Assembly: GCA_963573385.1 (NCBI GenBank) | Contig: CAUYLG010065502.1 | Location: forward strand, 38,365-102,364 | DNA length: 64,000 bases | DNA from: Cacajao melanocephalus | Lineage: Eukaryota; Chordata; Mammalia; Primates; Pitheciidae | Reading direction: 5' to 3' | Part shown: positions 1 through 13,702 of the stretch, in pieces | Layout: each line of letters starts with the position of its first letter | Position numbering within the stretch: the first letter of the stretch is position 1 | Notes under the pieces: model-generated | Databases searched by the model: none | The model's input: only the letters and a program-made list of their open reading frames with translations | Told to the model about the DNA's origin: nothing | Made by a program: the position numbers and the translations under genes

Positions 1-297
1 ATTCCCTTGAATTTCATCTTCCTTTTCATCTTTATGATTTCCAAAACTATGATTTATAACTGATTCTCCTTTAAAAAGAAATATAGGACTCTCAGTATTA
101 AGTATGACAACAACAAAAAAAAAAAGGAATAGCACTTCTTCTCCATCCTTGATTGGATTCTGAATTTTAAAACACAAGTTTATAGAAATATGATTTAATT
201 AGTATTTATCACTTACTTGAATATAGAAAAATACATTTTTACACCCAACTCTTTTGATACTAAATTCTGGGTATATCAAAAATGCAAAGCAATTTAC
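1..297 (-). other. RTN4: RTN4 intron downstream of exon 5 (partial)
   Basis: This is AT-rich intronic sequence at the 3' side of exon 5. Only a short A-rich stretch near 111-125 stands out. I see no further exon here. The remaining reticulon-homology exons and the 3'UTR must lie beyond the left edge of the window. Confidence 0.8.
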
Positions 298-436
298 CTT
301 CAGAGAATCAACTAAATCATCAACTAAGAAGAGGCGCCTGAGTTCCTTTATCGTGCAGTTCACATGACCAAGGGCAGAATTACTGTATTTCTGAACCAAC
401 TCCTCTGATATAGCAACTTCAGATTCCAGATATGCC
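298..436 (-). CDS. RTN4: RTN4 exon 5: second reticulon-homology exon, most of the Nogo-66 loop
   Basis: The 139-base exon encodes the last base of an Arg codon and 46 full codons, from AYLESEVAIS to LVDDLVDSLK. An AG acceptor lies at 437-438 after a T-rich tract, and a GT donor (AAG|GTAAAT) lies at 296-297. The peptide matches RTN4. It is the larger part of the 66-residue extracellular/lumenal loop between the two membrane hairpins. In the family, this loop binds the Nogo-66 receptor (RTN4R) on axons and inhibits outgrowth. The exon ends exactly at the loop's last residue, Lys, so the second hydrophobic hairpin starts in the next exon, outside this window. The start phase (after AG of Arg) fits the end of exon 4. 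Open translation runs past the donor into intron for about 33 codons; that part is not coding. The peptide is identical to human Nogo as I recall it, unlike the divergent exon 3. Confidence 0.96.
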
Positions 437-624
437 CTAGAAAACAAAAGACATCATAATTGTCACTAATTGGAGTGTTTTTCCCCTAAAGGTCAATCAG
501 AAATTATATATCTGTAAGAAATTAGAAAATATTCTACTATAAAAGCCAACTGTTTCCAAATTAGGGGTAATATAAAAACTCAGCAGTAAGGGGTATTTCC
601 TTGATATGCACTGTCTGCTGAGTA

Positions 625-845
625 GCAGAGCAAAAGCATGCACTTTGAAGCCAGACTGATCTGAGCTTGAATCTGAAGCTCTGACACTTACCTGGCTAGG
701 TAATTTTGCAAAGTTATTTATTCCTCCCTCTAAACTTAGTGTCCTCATTTATAAAGTGGAGATTATCACAAGGATTCAAATGAGAAAAATGCCTAATGCA
801 AATGGGCACAAGGATGTACTCAATGAGTAGCAGTTATGATTATGG
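625..845 (+). repeat. MIR SINE relic
   Basis: The order of motifs matches MIR: a 'gaagccagactgatctgagc' type start, then 'gacacttacctggctaggta', then a 'cctcatttataaagtggaga' block, then an 'actcaatgagtagcagttat' tail. It is heavily diverged, as expected for an old tRNA-derived SINE. Confidence 0.7.
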
Positions 846-1539
846 TTTTTTTTCTTCAAGTTAACATTGTATTGTCTCAGTCAGTTTTCCTAACAAAGAT
901 CTTTTTCCTTTCCAAATCCGTAACTCTCTCAGACTAACCTCCATGGGAAATTGCTCAATATGTCAAGTACCAGACTATGAAGTGGCTGCCAAAAGCATAG
1001 TGGCAATCCTAGTAAAAACATAAGCGTTATGTCATCTAGATGCTTTAGTCCATACTGAGATGGCCGAAATTGTTAAATTTAAAAACACTGTATTGGTGAA
1101 ATAAATAAGTAAAAAATACAGTATTGGGGAAAAAACCAAGTCCACAGGAATGTAACAAACAGTTTCATTAGTTATTGTTTCAAAGAAGCCATTTTATCTT
1201 GGCAGAGTAGAAACAACTCAGAAGTGCTGATTGTTCCCTCCTATCTGTTGGAAGTAGTCCTCATCACCTCCCCATGTCTGAGGACGCCAGTTTTTTACAC
1301 TGGAAATAACATCATCTTAGACAGCTCTTTGTCCCATAGTTTTACCTCTGCAAAACGCCCCAAATGCGTTTTCTTGTTTTTAGTCACAGTGCCATCACTC
1401 TGTTTTAAGTGCTCATTATTTACGAGCTAGAATATTCTATCACTCTCCAGACCAGTCTCTCATCCGCCGGTATCCAAATCCATTGTCAGCCAATGCCAGA
1501 TTAACCTTATGTGAGCTATCCTAGATAGTGCTGTCTAGG

Positions 1540-1700
1540 CTGAACTCAGGCAGGAGTTAGAAGACCTGTCACTACCTAGCTGTACAACATTGCAAAAGGC
1601 ATTTAACTTCTCTGGGTGAGGGTTCCAACTCTGTAAATTTGAGAAACAGACTTTCCTCAATTCCTTCAGGCTCAAACCTTCTGTGATTCTGTGATTCCAA
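1540..1700 (+). repeat. MIR SINE relic (partial)
   Basis: The segment has the MIR-like order 'ctgaactcaggcaggagtta', then 'cactacctagctgtacaaca', then 'catttaacttctctgggtga', with a degraded 3' part. The right end is uncertain. Confidence 0.5.
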
Positions 1701-1839
1701 CTTTTCAACCACAGACATCCTCCTAAATCTTTCCAACCTTACTTCCCACTACTCTTTATGTTGCAGCCGGAAATGAGTCATTCACTATTTTTTAATGTTA
1801 ATGCCCTTATTAATCATACTGTTTTCCCATTCTGCAATG

Positions 1840-2115
1840 CTCTCTTACCTCTGGTAATATTTTATTTAGCTAGTTAGCCCCATCTCAAATCCCACCCATA
1901 CATGGAGCCTCATCTGACACTCTTTCATAAAACCCTGATGTCATCTCTCACTCCTGTATAATTCTAACAATGCTAGCTTTTGTGTTAGTCTTATAGTATT
2001 TACCAGATCCAGCTCTGAAACACAGACACATGTATACTTGTATATTTTTCTTACTAGAGGATAAACTGTTATGGACTAGGACTGTATCTTTACTAATATA
2101 TGGTCTAACACACTG
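1840..2115 (+). repeat. L2-type LINE 3' end relic (tentative)
   Basis: The segment reads like the 3' end of an L2 element: C/T-rich with 'cctcatctgacactctttca', then 'gaggataaactgttatggac', 'aggactgtatctttac' and 'acacactgtcag'. It is very diverged, so the call is tentative. Confidence 0.4.
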
Positions 2116-2572
2116 TCAGACAATTATTAACAAAAAAATGAATTATTAATATCAAGTTAAAAATACTCAAAGATTCATACTGATACTTAAACCAGCAATA
2201 ATTTGTTTATCCAAATTTGAGAAATACAGGAAAGTGGCTGATATAACCCCAGTTGGTATTCTGCTTCTTTGTACCACTGTTGCTGGTTCTTGCTAAAGAC
2301 AGGATGCCTCACCAGAAGGCACAAAGACAGCACTCCCCATCAATGACACCCTGTGGATATTTATATTAATTCAACTGTTGTATTAATACACTGCCAGCAC
2401 CATTCATCACTCTTTCAGTAACCACAGGTATTAGATACAAACCATATAATATCACCTTTACTAGTGTGATTAGGGGAACTAGGAAAAACTGTCCAACAAG
2501 CTTAAACTGGTATCCTGGCTGAATTTACTTTATAATGACTATAAAAGGACTTTAAGAATACAGTATTTCTAG

Positions 2573-2690
2573 CCAGGCACGGTGGTGCATGCCTATATAG
2601 TCCCAGCTACTTGGGACATTGAGGCGGAGAACTGCTTAAGCCCAGGAGTTCGAGACTAGCCTGGACAACACAGTGAGACCTACCTCTTTC
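2573..2690 (+). repeat. Free left Alu monomer (FLAM-like)
   Basis: The sequence starts with 'ccaggcacggtggtgcatgc' and runs to 'gacaacacagtgagacc' without a right monomer or a long A tail. That is the shape of a free left Alu monomer, older than dimeric Alus. Confidence 0.7.
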
Positions 2691-2897
2691 AGAAAGTTTA
2701 CAGAATGCATAAAGTGTTTCTAAGAAGGAAATAAATCACCAATATTTTCCAAAAATCTCAAAAATCAAATGATGTCTAAAATTTGAACTGTAGCAAATTT
2801 AGAAGTTTTGGCTTGACAACATTTTTACATATTTCAGCATAACTAATTAAAAATCATACTTCTTTATGATTTGTGGCTTGATAATAATATGGCTCAG

Positions 2898-3184
2898 CCT
2901 TTTTTTTCTTCCTTCTTGAGAAAGACTCTCGTTCTACTGCCTAGGCTGGAGTGCAGTGGCATGATCACAGCTTACTGCAATCTTGAACTCCTGGGTTCCA
3001 GCAATGTTCTAAGCTCAGCTGCCTGAGTAGCTGGGACTATTGGCATGCAACACCACACCTGGCTAATTTTTAATTTTTTGTAGAGATGGGGTCTCACTGT
3101 GTTGCCCAGGCTGGGCTCATGCAATCCTCCTGGCTCAGGATCCCAAAGCACTAGTATTATAGGCATGAGCCAACACGTCTGGCT
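2898..3184 (-). repeat. AluJ-like SINE, antisense
   Basis: An inverted Alu begins with a T-rich tail, followed by 'ggctggagtgcagtggcatg', a central T-rich linker and 'cccaaagcactagtattata'. Many substitutions point to an old subfamily. The small open frame on the minus strand across it is an Alu frame, not a gene. Confidence 0.85.
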
Positions 3185-3728
3185 GGCTCTGCCATTTTGA
3201 AACTACAATTTCAAGTTACGGAATTCCAAGTTTTTCCCCACCATCCCATAAAATGGAGTGATACCACCTATCTCACAGAATTATCATAAAATTAAATTTA
3301 TCGTTAAAAAAAATATGTACACAAAAGGGTTACAGAAATAGTTTTTAAATGCTTGCAATCTATTTGAAGAAAAATGATGTCCTTATGCAAAATAATTAAC
3401 ATTTCAAAGGCATAGTTAATGCAGTAGGAACTGAATTCTCAGATCATTTGGGGTCAGGGCTAGGAAATCCTTCAAAGAGCTGGGCCTTGAATCAAACTGA
3501 GAATCAAATAAAAAGTGTGACTGAGGCATCTGGGGAGCTAAGGAAGGAGCATGAACATGGGCACAAAACTCTAGAAAAATGAGAAATATCACCAAGACAT
3601 CCGGACAGTCTATGGTGGGCCCCTGCTTATTTTTTTTTTTAAGAAAAAAAGTAGTACTTCTAAAAAAAATTAATCTGACATCATCTGTAAGAACTAGAAG
3701 TCAATCTGGTAACAAATGGAGTCGAATT

Positions 3729-3945
3729 AGGGGTCAGCAAACTTTTCCTGTAAAGGGCCAGATTGTAAGCATTTTAGGCTTTCATGCCTATATGGTCTCT
3801 GTTAACAACTATTGAATTCTGCTATCCCAGTATGAAGCCAGCTAAATGAATGAGCATGGCTGTGTTCCAACAAAACTTTATTTAGAAAAGCAGGCAGCAA
3901 ACTGAATTTGGCCATGGCTGTGCTTTACAGGCCCCTGGTAGATTG
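3729..3945 (+). mobile_element. hAT-Charlie-type non-autonomous DNA transposon
   Basis: The sequence starts with 'aggggtcagcaaacttttcc', continues with 'ctgtaaagggccagattgta', and ends with 'tacaggcccctgg', which mirrors the start. A related copy in the opposite orientation lies at 52478-52678. I recognise the family as a common mammalian hAT/Charlie short element but do not assign a subfamily. Confidence 0.65.
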
Positions 3946-4104
3946 AGGAACCAGTGGAAAAACAACAAAATTTAGTCATTTTCTTAACAAAATTTACTGA
4001 TTTTCTTTAAATGAGATGAAAAAAAGATAACATCAAAACAGGAGCCTGAAAACTAGCATGGTAGTGGTGTTATAGTTGGAAATTAACAAGTTTGAGGAAA
4101 AAAG

Positions 4105-4290
4105 TTCATTTAAAAACGTGGCGAATTAGTGGTTGTCAGGGGTTGGGCGGGGAGTTGAACTGTTAATAAGCAGAAAGTTTCTTTTCATGTGATGAAAATA
4201 GAGATGGTTGTACAATTCTGTGAATATACTAAAATCCAATGAGTTTTATGGTATATGAATTATATGCTAATTAAAAGAAGAGGGGGAAAA
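4105..4290 (+). repeat. L1 3'UTR relic
   Basis: The segment follows an old L1 3'UTR: 'ttagtggttgtcaggggttg', then 'gagatggttgtacaattctg', then 'gtgaatatactaaaatccaa', ending near 'atatgctaattaaaagaag'. No protein-coding part of L1 is present here. Confidence 0.6.
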
Positions 4291-4916
4291 CATGCAGAGT
4301 ATGAGGTGAGGGCAGAAGACTCAAACTGAGGTGTGTCTCAATAGCAACTAAATATATAATGCTATAGTATACTTGTGAAAATAAGGGTAGAAAATGATAG
4401 TTGGGAGACAAGGAGATGCTGAAATAAAGCTCTCCAAAAAATAACTAAAAAGTAATAGCTTAAGAAATGAGAAGAAACTAGATAAAGAAAATACATGAAG
4501 AAAAGCTAACAGAAAACTATGGCATCCTACTAGAAAGATATAAAATATCAGAAAGCGTGTTATCAGATAGCATAAAAAGCAATAAAGAATATATAACCCT
4601 CACCAAACCTACCCATGTTAAAAAGATACAACATTCATTAAAGTAAGATAACCAATGCCTAACTCTAATAAACATTCCTAACAAGTAGCAGAGTTAGTTT
4701 AATGATACGTAAACGGTCTCTTCCATCATGAGCCTTTGAAATGACTTTTAGAAAATCTCAAAAGCAGATGCTTTTGGTATAGCTTAAGCAAACATCTGCA
4801 ATTAACTTTAAGGAAAAAAAATGTATGCTTGTAACTCTACAGACAGTAGATGAAGTCTTAATACTAATCCTGTTTACACTATTGCCAATGCATGCCTTGT
4901 TTTCCAGACATCTCAC

Positions 4917-5124
4917 CTGAATGGGTGGCCTTCATCTGATTTCTGGATAGCTTGGATCACACCCTTATATATCCTAAAGCTGATGGTCACAGAGAGCAGG
5001 GCCAAGGCAATGTAGGCTGTTACACTCACAATGCTGAATACTGTCAATGAAAGCAGTAGGAACAGGCTGGCACCAAACACCACTCCAGTCTTCTTAATGT
5101 CTCTCCAGTAGAGGAGGTCAACAA
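4917..5124 (-). CDS. RTN4: RTN4 exon 4: first reticulon-homology exon, first membrane hairpin
   Basis: The 208-base exon supplies two bases of a Val codon, 68 full codons and AG of the next Arg. It starts [10 protein letters not shown] and ends SDEGHPF(R). The AG acceptor is at 5125-5126 after a T-rich tract and the donor is TCAG|GTGAGA at 4916. It opens the reticulon homology domain, shared by every RTN4 isoform. A hydrophobic run of about 36 residues (after KKTG, through SVTISF) forms the first membrane hairpin, which helps shape tubular ER. The last 19 codons plus AG (4917-4975) begin the Nogo-66 loop, completed by exon 5: 19 + 1 + 46 = 66 residues. The start phase fits exons 1C and 3, which each end with the first G of this Val codon. 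The peptide equals human RTN4 as I recall it. Confidence 0.97.
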
Positions 5125-5450
5125 CTAAAAATTGAAAAAGAAATCTGAAATTAGAACATTATTTTATCCATTTGGATTTGCCCCATCTAAAAAATCAAAA
5201 GGCTACTACATAAAGTAAAACCAAACCTAAAAACCTAAAGAAACACTAACTTTATAACCCACATTTTAAACCTACTCTTAGTTGTATGTTGGTGTAACAC
5301 CTCTAGACCTCTATTTTTGACCATGAAATGTTTTTAATTCAAATTTATTTCTGCATAACCAAATCGTTCTAGCTATACACAATGATTAAATGTCTCCAAA
5401 GCCTGTCAGACATCTAATCCAAACAAGGAGTTACCTAAAATCATTTTGGG

Positions 5451-5782
<332 letters not shown>

Positions 5783-7454
5783 ATCATCTTGGGGTTTTTC
5801 ATCTCATACAATGCATGATACACAAATAATTCAAGAAATATATACTAATAACAGAAAAGATATCAACACACTAAAATGAGATACTTCAGTGACACTAGAA
5901 AATAAAAAAGACTGAGACAGAAAAACTACATATATGAATGAGCTTTACAACTCTGCTTTTTTTCTTTTTATTTCATTTTTTTCTACTAGTAACAACTTCA
6001 TTCTTAAGATCTCTCTCTGACAAAACGCAACTGTAACTTAATCTGGCTATCATTAAAAGAAAACTTCCCTATAAAGCAAAAGACAAAAAAAAAGCCTTTA
6101 GATTACCTGAAAAGCAACTTCCTTCTAAGAGTTGATAAACATAATGCCGTAAAAATTTAGGTGTTAAAGAAAAAAGAAAACTAAATGTGTTACACTGTTA
6201 TATAACATTTATTAATAGTAAGGAGTCAGACAAAGCCCAACTTAGCATGTCTGCTCTTGGACATGGTCATAGGGCCACTGAGGGGATCAAGTAAGCATAG
6301 CCTGATATCTCAAAATGGGGTTATGCTCAATCCAAGGAGAACTCTGAAATGTGCCTAAGTGCTCTTAAATTCATAGGCTGATGTAATTCATCTCTCTCTG
6401 AACCGTAAACAATTAGGAGGAAAAAAAATTTATAGTAAATAAATACGGATATACTCTTCGTAAGAAGAGATGACATCAAAGAAAAAATCACATTTTTAGG
6501 GCTGCTTTGGTTTTGGTCTCCTAGTCCCCTAAGGTGTATGTAACTTTCCTTTGCTTTTAAGGGTACTTCCATGGGGAAAACTATGTATGTGAACTGCACA
6601 ATTGGATATTAGTACAAAGTCCTTAATTGCTGTTAGTATATCATGAGTACTGTTTAGGATATTTTAAATGCCCATCACTGCGTCCAGTACATAGCAGGGA
6701 TTCAGACACTTATTTCAGTTGCCTAAATGGTCTGGCTTGAATGCTATTAATTTAACATTCTATATGTGATTCACAGCTTTGTTTTCAAACTCTGATTTCA
6801 ACTATTTATTCAAATCTTCCCTAACTTGTTTGTTACAGTCCCTGCCTAAAACGTCTAAATGAGCTTAGTTCTATCCCACTAGTTTCTACTACTGTACTAG
6901 CAGAACTGAGAACTGACAAAGCTTGAAATGAAATTATTCATAATGCCATATTGAATAAGGCATTAAAGTAATGCTAATAGATTTCTGGCAATCAGCAAAT
7001 ACTTAATGAGGTGATACTGTTCAAGTAACTCAACCTAGCAGAATGAGAAAACTCATTCTGATTCTTGAAGGCCCTGTCCAACATTACAATTCTAGGAAAG
7101 ACAAGACATGTAAAAGCAAGTCAATGAAGGTATAAAATAAATATTGTACTGTTACAAGAACTCAGAAAAGGGAAAAACTGGAAGAAATGTTAAAAGACTA
7201 TGAAATACTGTAAATGGAAATTGAGCTGGGTCTTGAAGAATGAGTGGGATCTAGAAAACCTAAAGGTACAGGCCTAATTGTAAGTATCTTTCTGCTAGCC
7301 ATGGTTCTAATAATTAATGCCATTTTCTTATGAGGAGGGTACAGTGAGAGCACAGGGGGAGTGATGATAAAGACAGCTCTTGGTAAGATCACTCCTTCCC
7401 GTCAGGCTCTCTTTGTGCCCTACAACAGTGGTTTAATACACACAAATAAAAAAC

Positions 7455-7925
7455 TTAGGTTCTATAGTTGGATCACCTAAACTAAAAAAATGGTTCCACA
7501 ACTTACAAGCTATGTGACCTCAGGTAAGTCACTGAAGTCCATTATACTTCAGTTTCTTCACCTATAAAATGTATATTAAAATAGGAATGAACAAAGGGCA
7601 TAAAGTTTCTAGACATAAAGAAGAAAAAAGTTTTGAGATGTACTGCACGCCAGCGTGACAAGAGCCAGTAACGGTGTACTACATATTTCAAAATAACTGA
7701 GAGTAAATTTCATGTCTCACCACAAAAACAATAGTTAACAAGGGATATGTTAAAGCATATTGTACCCCATAAATATATACAGCTATGATCTGTTAATATA
7801 AAAATAGGAATGATCTCACTGAGATGTGATTCACTAGATTTTTCATTAGTAAGGTAACACAAAGCACTTAATAGAGTACATAGCATATAATAAATGCTTA
7901 ATAAATGTCAAGGCTATTTGTTGTT
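7455..7925 (+). repeat. MIR SINE split by a short L1 insertion
   Basis: MIR sequence runs from about 7455 to 7590 ('agctatgtgacctcaggtaa', 'cacctataaaatgt') and resumes at 7801 ('gatctcactgagatgtgatt', then 'acatagcatataataaatgc') to about 7925. The two parts join at a direct repeat, AAAATAGGAATGA, at 7578-7590 and 7801-7813, left by the inserted element. Confidence 0.75.
7591..7800 (+). mobile_element. 5'-truncated L1 3' end inserted in a MIR
   Basis: These 210 bases between two 13-base direct repeats have old L1 3'UTR features: 'agtaaatttcatgtctcacc', then 'tattgtaccccataaatata'. The repeats are the target-site duplication, and the truncation is typical of LINE retrotransposition. Confidence 0.75.
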
Positions 7926-8479
7926 ATTATTAGCATCACAATCACCTTACTCAATATTTAAATGGTAAATGAAGAAAATTTCAAACTTATTATTAACTTT
8001 AGGTTAATAAACTATACTGTTCTGTTATACTGTAAACATGTTACTTGATAAACTGCATGGGAAAGGATTTTAAAGCTTATCCAAGTTTTCACTAATACAG
8101 GATAAATAAAAGCTAATAGCCCAAAAGAATCAGCAGGTAAGGCGTACCTCAAATCTATTTTTCATATGAACAAATGCTCCTTTATAAAAGTGTCTGATTC
8201 TCAAAGTGCTCAAAAACATTAATTAACCTTCAAAATAAGTAAATAAAGTAAATGCAGATGTACTCACTATTCCTTACCATCATTAAAAACTACTCAGGAA
8301 AACCTGGACATGAAATCAATGACTTTAGATTTGAGAGGTTTTGTACAACAAATTAATGTCTAATCAAGCTTCCTACTATAAGAGAGTTACTGTCTAAACA
8401 GATGTAACTAGATATGAATTATTTATAATTAGACTATAATTTCTACCTAAATGAATATGGTAGAAGGAAATATCAGAAA

Positions 8480-8725
8480 TGGGATTCAAGAGACCCACAT
8501 CCTAGCATGTACCAGCTCAGCAATTTTGTGACTTTGGATATGACTCCAACCTCTCTGGCCTTCAATTTTTCGTCAATAAAGGGCATTAACCTTCCAATCT
8601 CTCTTTTCCCCTCAGAAATGACCATGATCCATAGTCAGTACAAAGATACATACGTTGGTACTGCATTCAAATTCCCAGTCAGTGGATCCAAACCAATGAG
8701 GTTTTACTGCTGGCATTATCTGTGC
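8480..8725 (+). repeat. MIR SINE relic
   Basis: The core 'gcaattttgtgactttggat', then 'caacctctctggccttcaat', and the following A-rich part match MIR in order. It is highly diverged. The 75-codon frame over it has no coding features. Confidence 0.55.
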
Positions 8726-9091
8726 TCAGTATAATTTAAAAATATTTCCTTCCTTTTTAAATCTAGATTTTTGGGGGTAGAAGGAAGCTTAAATATTTTT
8801 ATTCATACCAGTCTTCTGAATTGAACCTTCCTAGAAATATTTTAAGTACCAGACATTATTAAAACTTTAGGAAAATAATAAATTCATATTCCTACAATTT
8901 TTAAAGCAATTATAAACTCTACTACCATTATGGCAACTGTATGAGAGAAACTTTTTAAAAGTTTGAAAAATGATAAACTTTTTAAGCCTGATAGATCTCC
9001 ACACCTCCTTTATTTCCTGTGCATGTAAATTATGCCAAATGCCAAACACTGCAGTAGCCTATGCAACATTATTGCTTTCAATTATTAAAAT

Positions 9092-9225
9092 CTAATGAGG
9101 CCAGGCACAGTGGCTTATGCCTATAATCCCAGCACTTTGGAAGCCCGAAGTGGGAAGCCAGGAGTTTGAGACCAGACTGGGAAATACACAGACCCCTGAT
9201 CTTTTAAACAACCAAACAAACCTAA
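9092..9225 (+). repeat. Partial left Alu monomer
   Basis: The sequence starts with 'ggccaggcacagtggcttat' and stops after 'gaccagactgggaaatacac', with a block missing near 'gaagtgggaagccagg'. Only the left monomer is present. Confidence 0.7.
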
Positions 9226-9249
9226 TGAAAGGTAGGCTTTTAGACACAT

Positions 9250-9365
9250 GCGACCCAGTTCCTACGTAACTGGACCCAGATCATATCATTAGTAAGTGGC
9301 AGAACATGGATCTGAACCTAGGCTTCCTATGGATAAAACTCATATTCTCCATTGTATGATGCCAA
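9250..9365 (-). repeat. MIR SINE relic, antisense
   Basis: The antisense MIR core is visible as 'tcattagtaagtggcagaac', then 'tctgaacctaggcttcctat'. The region ends near 'attgtatgatgcc'. Confidence 0.65.
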
Positions 9366-9659
9366 ATTGAAGGCTGAGCTGATTAAAGTTCTTCAAAATG
9401 TTATCCGGGTGCATGCATAACAAATGGGCAAAGTGTAGGCCAGTAATTACTATATGTGAGATGAATCATAAAGGCCAAGAAGAAAATCTCTCTAAGTGAA
9501 ATTAACAAGATAGGTCCCTTACTGAATAGGGACAAATTTTAATTTGACTATTTCACCTACTATGAGACCCAAAAAGGGAGAAAAGGGCTTTACTCCAATA
9601 TATTTGATAGGTACTTTCCCACAGCCGAAAACTATAATTAATTTATTGAAAAATGTCTT

Positions 9660-9850
9660 TTAAAAACCATGTGAATCTGATTAAATAAAATTAGGGTACA
9701 TTTATGCAAGAGAAATGTTATGTAGCCATTAAAGAAAGCAATACAGATCTACATTATCATAGAAACATGTCCATAATGATAAATGAAAACAGAATGTTGT
9801 TACAAAAAGACTCACGGTATATTCTGACTTAAGAAATTAAACATTTAACT
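9660..9850 (+). repeat. L1 3' end relic
   Basis: The order 'tatgtagccattaaagaaag', then 'atagaaacatgtccataatg', then 'ttgttacaaaaagactcacg' follows the end of old L1 elements. Confidence 0.55.
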
Positions 9851-11557
9851 ATGAAGTCTGAAAGGAGATCTACTAAGCAGTGTTTTTATCTCTGTGTAAC
9901 GGGATTATCAATGAACTTTACTTGCTTCTTTATTCTTTTCTGTGCCATCTGAAATGGTTCCACTCTAACGGCAAGCATAAATCATAACTATAATCAGAAA
10001 AAAACTCACCCAATTCTGTTTCTATTCGGTACTACTAAAGAATCTTATGAGTGTTATTTTTCCCAGTAGGCTTTCCTATTGGAAAAAGAACAGCCTGTCT
10101 GCTAGCCTAATAAATATTTGGATCCAGCTGACAGTTAAAATTCTAGCAATATATAAATAAGTCAATGATTCTGTTGTTCTGGGTTGAATCAAGTCAATTT
10201 CCCCAAAGTTGATGATACTAGTATAGTCATGTATAAGGCCCTCAATATCACAGCCTTAGCACTCAATAATCACAGCCTTAAATTAAATAAAATTATGCAA
10301 AAGTACAGCAAACCCTAACTTACCACTTCCTTTCCTCTTGTTCCTAAGAACAAGCTCTTTTCAATAAATGGAAAAGCTCTGAAAATTACATATGTAAGCC
10401 CACACGCACTAAATGAAAATATGCAAACAGCTACATGAGAGTAGCTCAAAGCAGGTATCACAACAGACATGTTGAAACAAGCACTAGGAATGCTCTGGTG
10501 GAGCCATGGGACCCTTAGAGCACTGGAGAACAAAAAGGAAAGAACAGCCAAGAGAAATGAGACAACTAGGCACTGATAGTCACATGCAAGACAAATGAAT
10601 ATATCCCAGAATAGGAACATCTGAGAGGCAATCTACACTGCCACCAACACCACTGTGCAAAGTGCAGAAGAATTTCAGTCTTTTTCTGTAAGGGAGCTGA
10701 AGAGATTTTAAATGAAGCTGCAAGAATGAAAATGTATTAGTTGCTAGCAAACAGTGTAGGTGACTTAATTGACATTTGCCAACAAAATTTCTAGTCCCTT
10801 ACAGATTCTTCAAATTGGTTTTAATAAAAAAAATTATGAAAGATTGTTTATCCAGGATAATTGATTCTCAATAGGAGGTATAGAATTTTATTAAAATCCC
10901 TTCTGAGAAATATATTTAAATACTGTTGCTTCTAATGGTCAACAATTGTTAGTTAATTTAGATTCATTAGTTAGTTTAGATGTTTGTTCAATCCTGATAC
11001 CAAAATCAGAAAAAGACATCACAAGAAAGATAAACTACAGATAAATATCCCTTATGAGTATAGATGCAATAATCCACAACAAAATACTAGCAAACTGGAT
11101 CCAGCAACATGTAAAAAAGATTATACACTACGGCCAAGTGGTCTTTATCCCAGAAATACAAGATTGGCTCAACATATGAGAATCAATCAACATAATACAC
11201 CATATTAATAGGATAAGGACAAAAACTACAAGATCATACCAATAGATTTAGAAAAAGCATCTCACAAAATCTAACACCTTTTCAAGATAAAACATTTAAC
11301 ACCCTAGGAACAAAAACGAACTTTCTCAACCTGATAAAGAGCATCTACAAAAACCCATAGCTAACATCATACTAAATGGTAAAAATCTGTCCCCCTAAGA
11401 CCAGGAACAAGACAAGTACATCCATTCTTGCCACTTCTGGTTCAACATTGTCCTGAGGGTGCTATGCAGTGCAAATGGCCAAGAAAAAGACATATAAGCC
11501 ATCCATATTGGACAAGAAGACATTAAACTCTCTATTTGCAGATAACATGATCTTGTA

Positions 11558-12738
<1,181 letters not shown>

Positions 12739-13529
12739 TATGTATTTTTAAAATTCTAAGGAATACACAAAAAAGCTACTAGAAATAATGAATGAGAGTC
12801 CAGCATAGTTGCTGGACACAGTATCAATATACAAAAATGAATTGCATTTCTACACACCAGCAATAAACAATCTGAAAATGAATTAAATAATTCCATTTAT
12901 AATAGCATAGGAAAAAACAAAATACTAAGGAATAAAGTGAGAAGAATTAAGACATATAAACTATAAATGATAATACATTGTCAAAAGAAATTGAAGACAA
13001 CTTAATTGGAAAGACATCTCCTGTTCATGAATTGAAAGACATTGTTAAGACAGTAACACTCCTCAAATTGACCTGAAATATAAACACTATCAAAATCCTA
13101 GCTGTCTTTTAGCAAAAATTGACAGGCTAATTGCAAAATTCACATGGAAATTTAAGGGATCCAAAAAATCAAGACAAACTTGAAAAAGTACAACAAAGGT
13201 TCGAAGACTTGAACTTTCCTGTATCAAAACGTCCTAAAAAGGTACAGTAGTCAAGACAGTGAGTAGTTACACAAGAACAAACAGGTAGATTAGTGGTATA
13301 CAACTGATAACCCAGAAATAAACCATTATATTTATGGCCAACTGATTTTGACAAGGGTACCAACGCAACTCAGTGAGAAAAAAATCAGTCTTTTAAACAA
13401 ATGGTGCTGGGACAACTGGATGTCCAATTGCAAAACAAATGACGTTGGACTATTCTACTTCGTATCACATATAAAAGTTAACTCATACTGGCTCAAAGAG
13501 TCAAAGGAGCTTAAACCAGAAAACTCTTT

Positions 13530-13702
13530 TTTCTTTCTTTCCTATCTTGTTGTTGTTGTTGTTACTGCTGTTGAGACAGGGTCCCACTACTCTGTTGCCC
13601 ATGCTGGAGCGCAATGGTGCAAAAACAGGCAGCCTCAGCTTCCTGGGCTCATCGATTCTCCTGCCTCAGCCTTCCAAAGTGCTGGGCTGAGGCATGGCCC
13701 AG
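13530..13702 (-). repeat. Internally deleted antisense Alu with 14-base target duplication
   Basis: T-rich sequence is followed by 'ttgagacagggtcccactac' and Alu motifs through 'ccttccaaagtgctgggctg', with the middle missing. The direct repeat CCAGAAAACTCTTT at 13516-13529 and 13703-13716 shows the insertion into the L1. A 154-codon frame here mixes L1 and Alu and is not a gene. Confidence 0.85.

Larger units (their letters stand above)
437..4916 (-). other. RTN4: RTN4 intron 4 (4480 bases)
   Basis: This intron lies between the first two reticulon-homology exons. It carries two MIR relics, an L2-like tail, one free left Alu monomer, one antisense AluJ, one hAT-type element and an L1 3' remnant, listed separately. 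The stretches 850-1480, 2120-2560 and 4300-4900 contain nothing I can assign. Both splice sites are canonical. Confidence 0.9.

Noticed and set aside
10315..10620. 101-codon minus-strand hydrophobic frame
   Set aside because: No family resemblance, no splice context and no promoter; T/A-rich intron readily gives hydrophobic frames.
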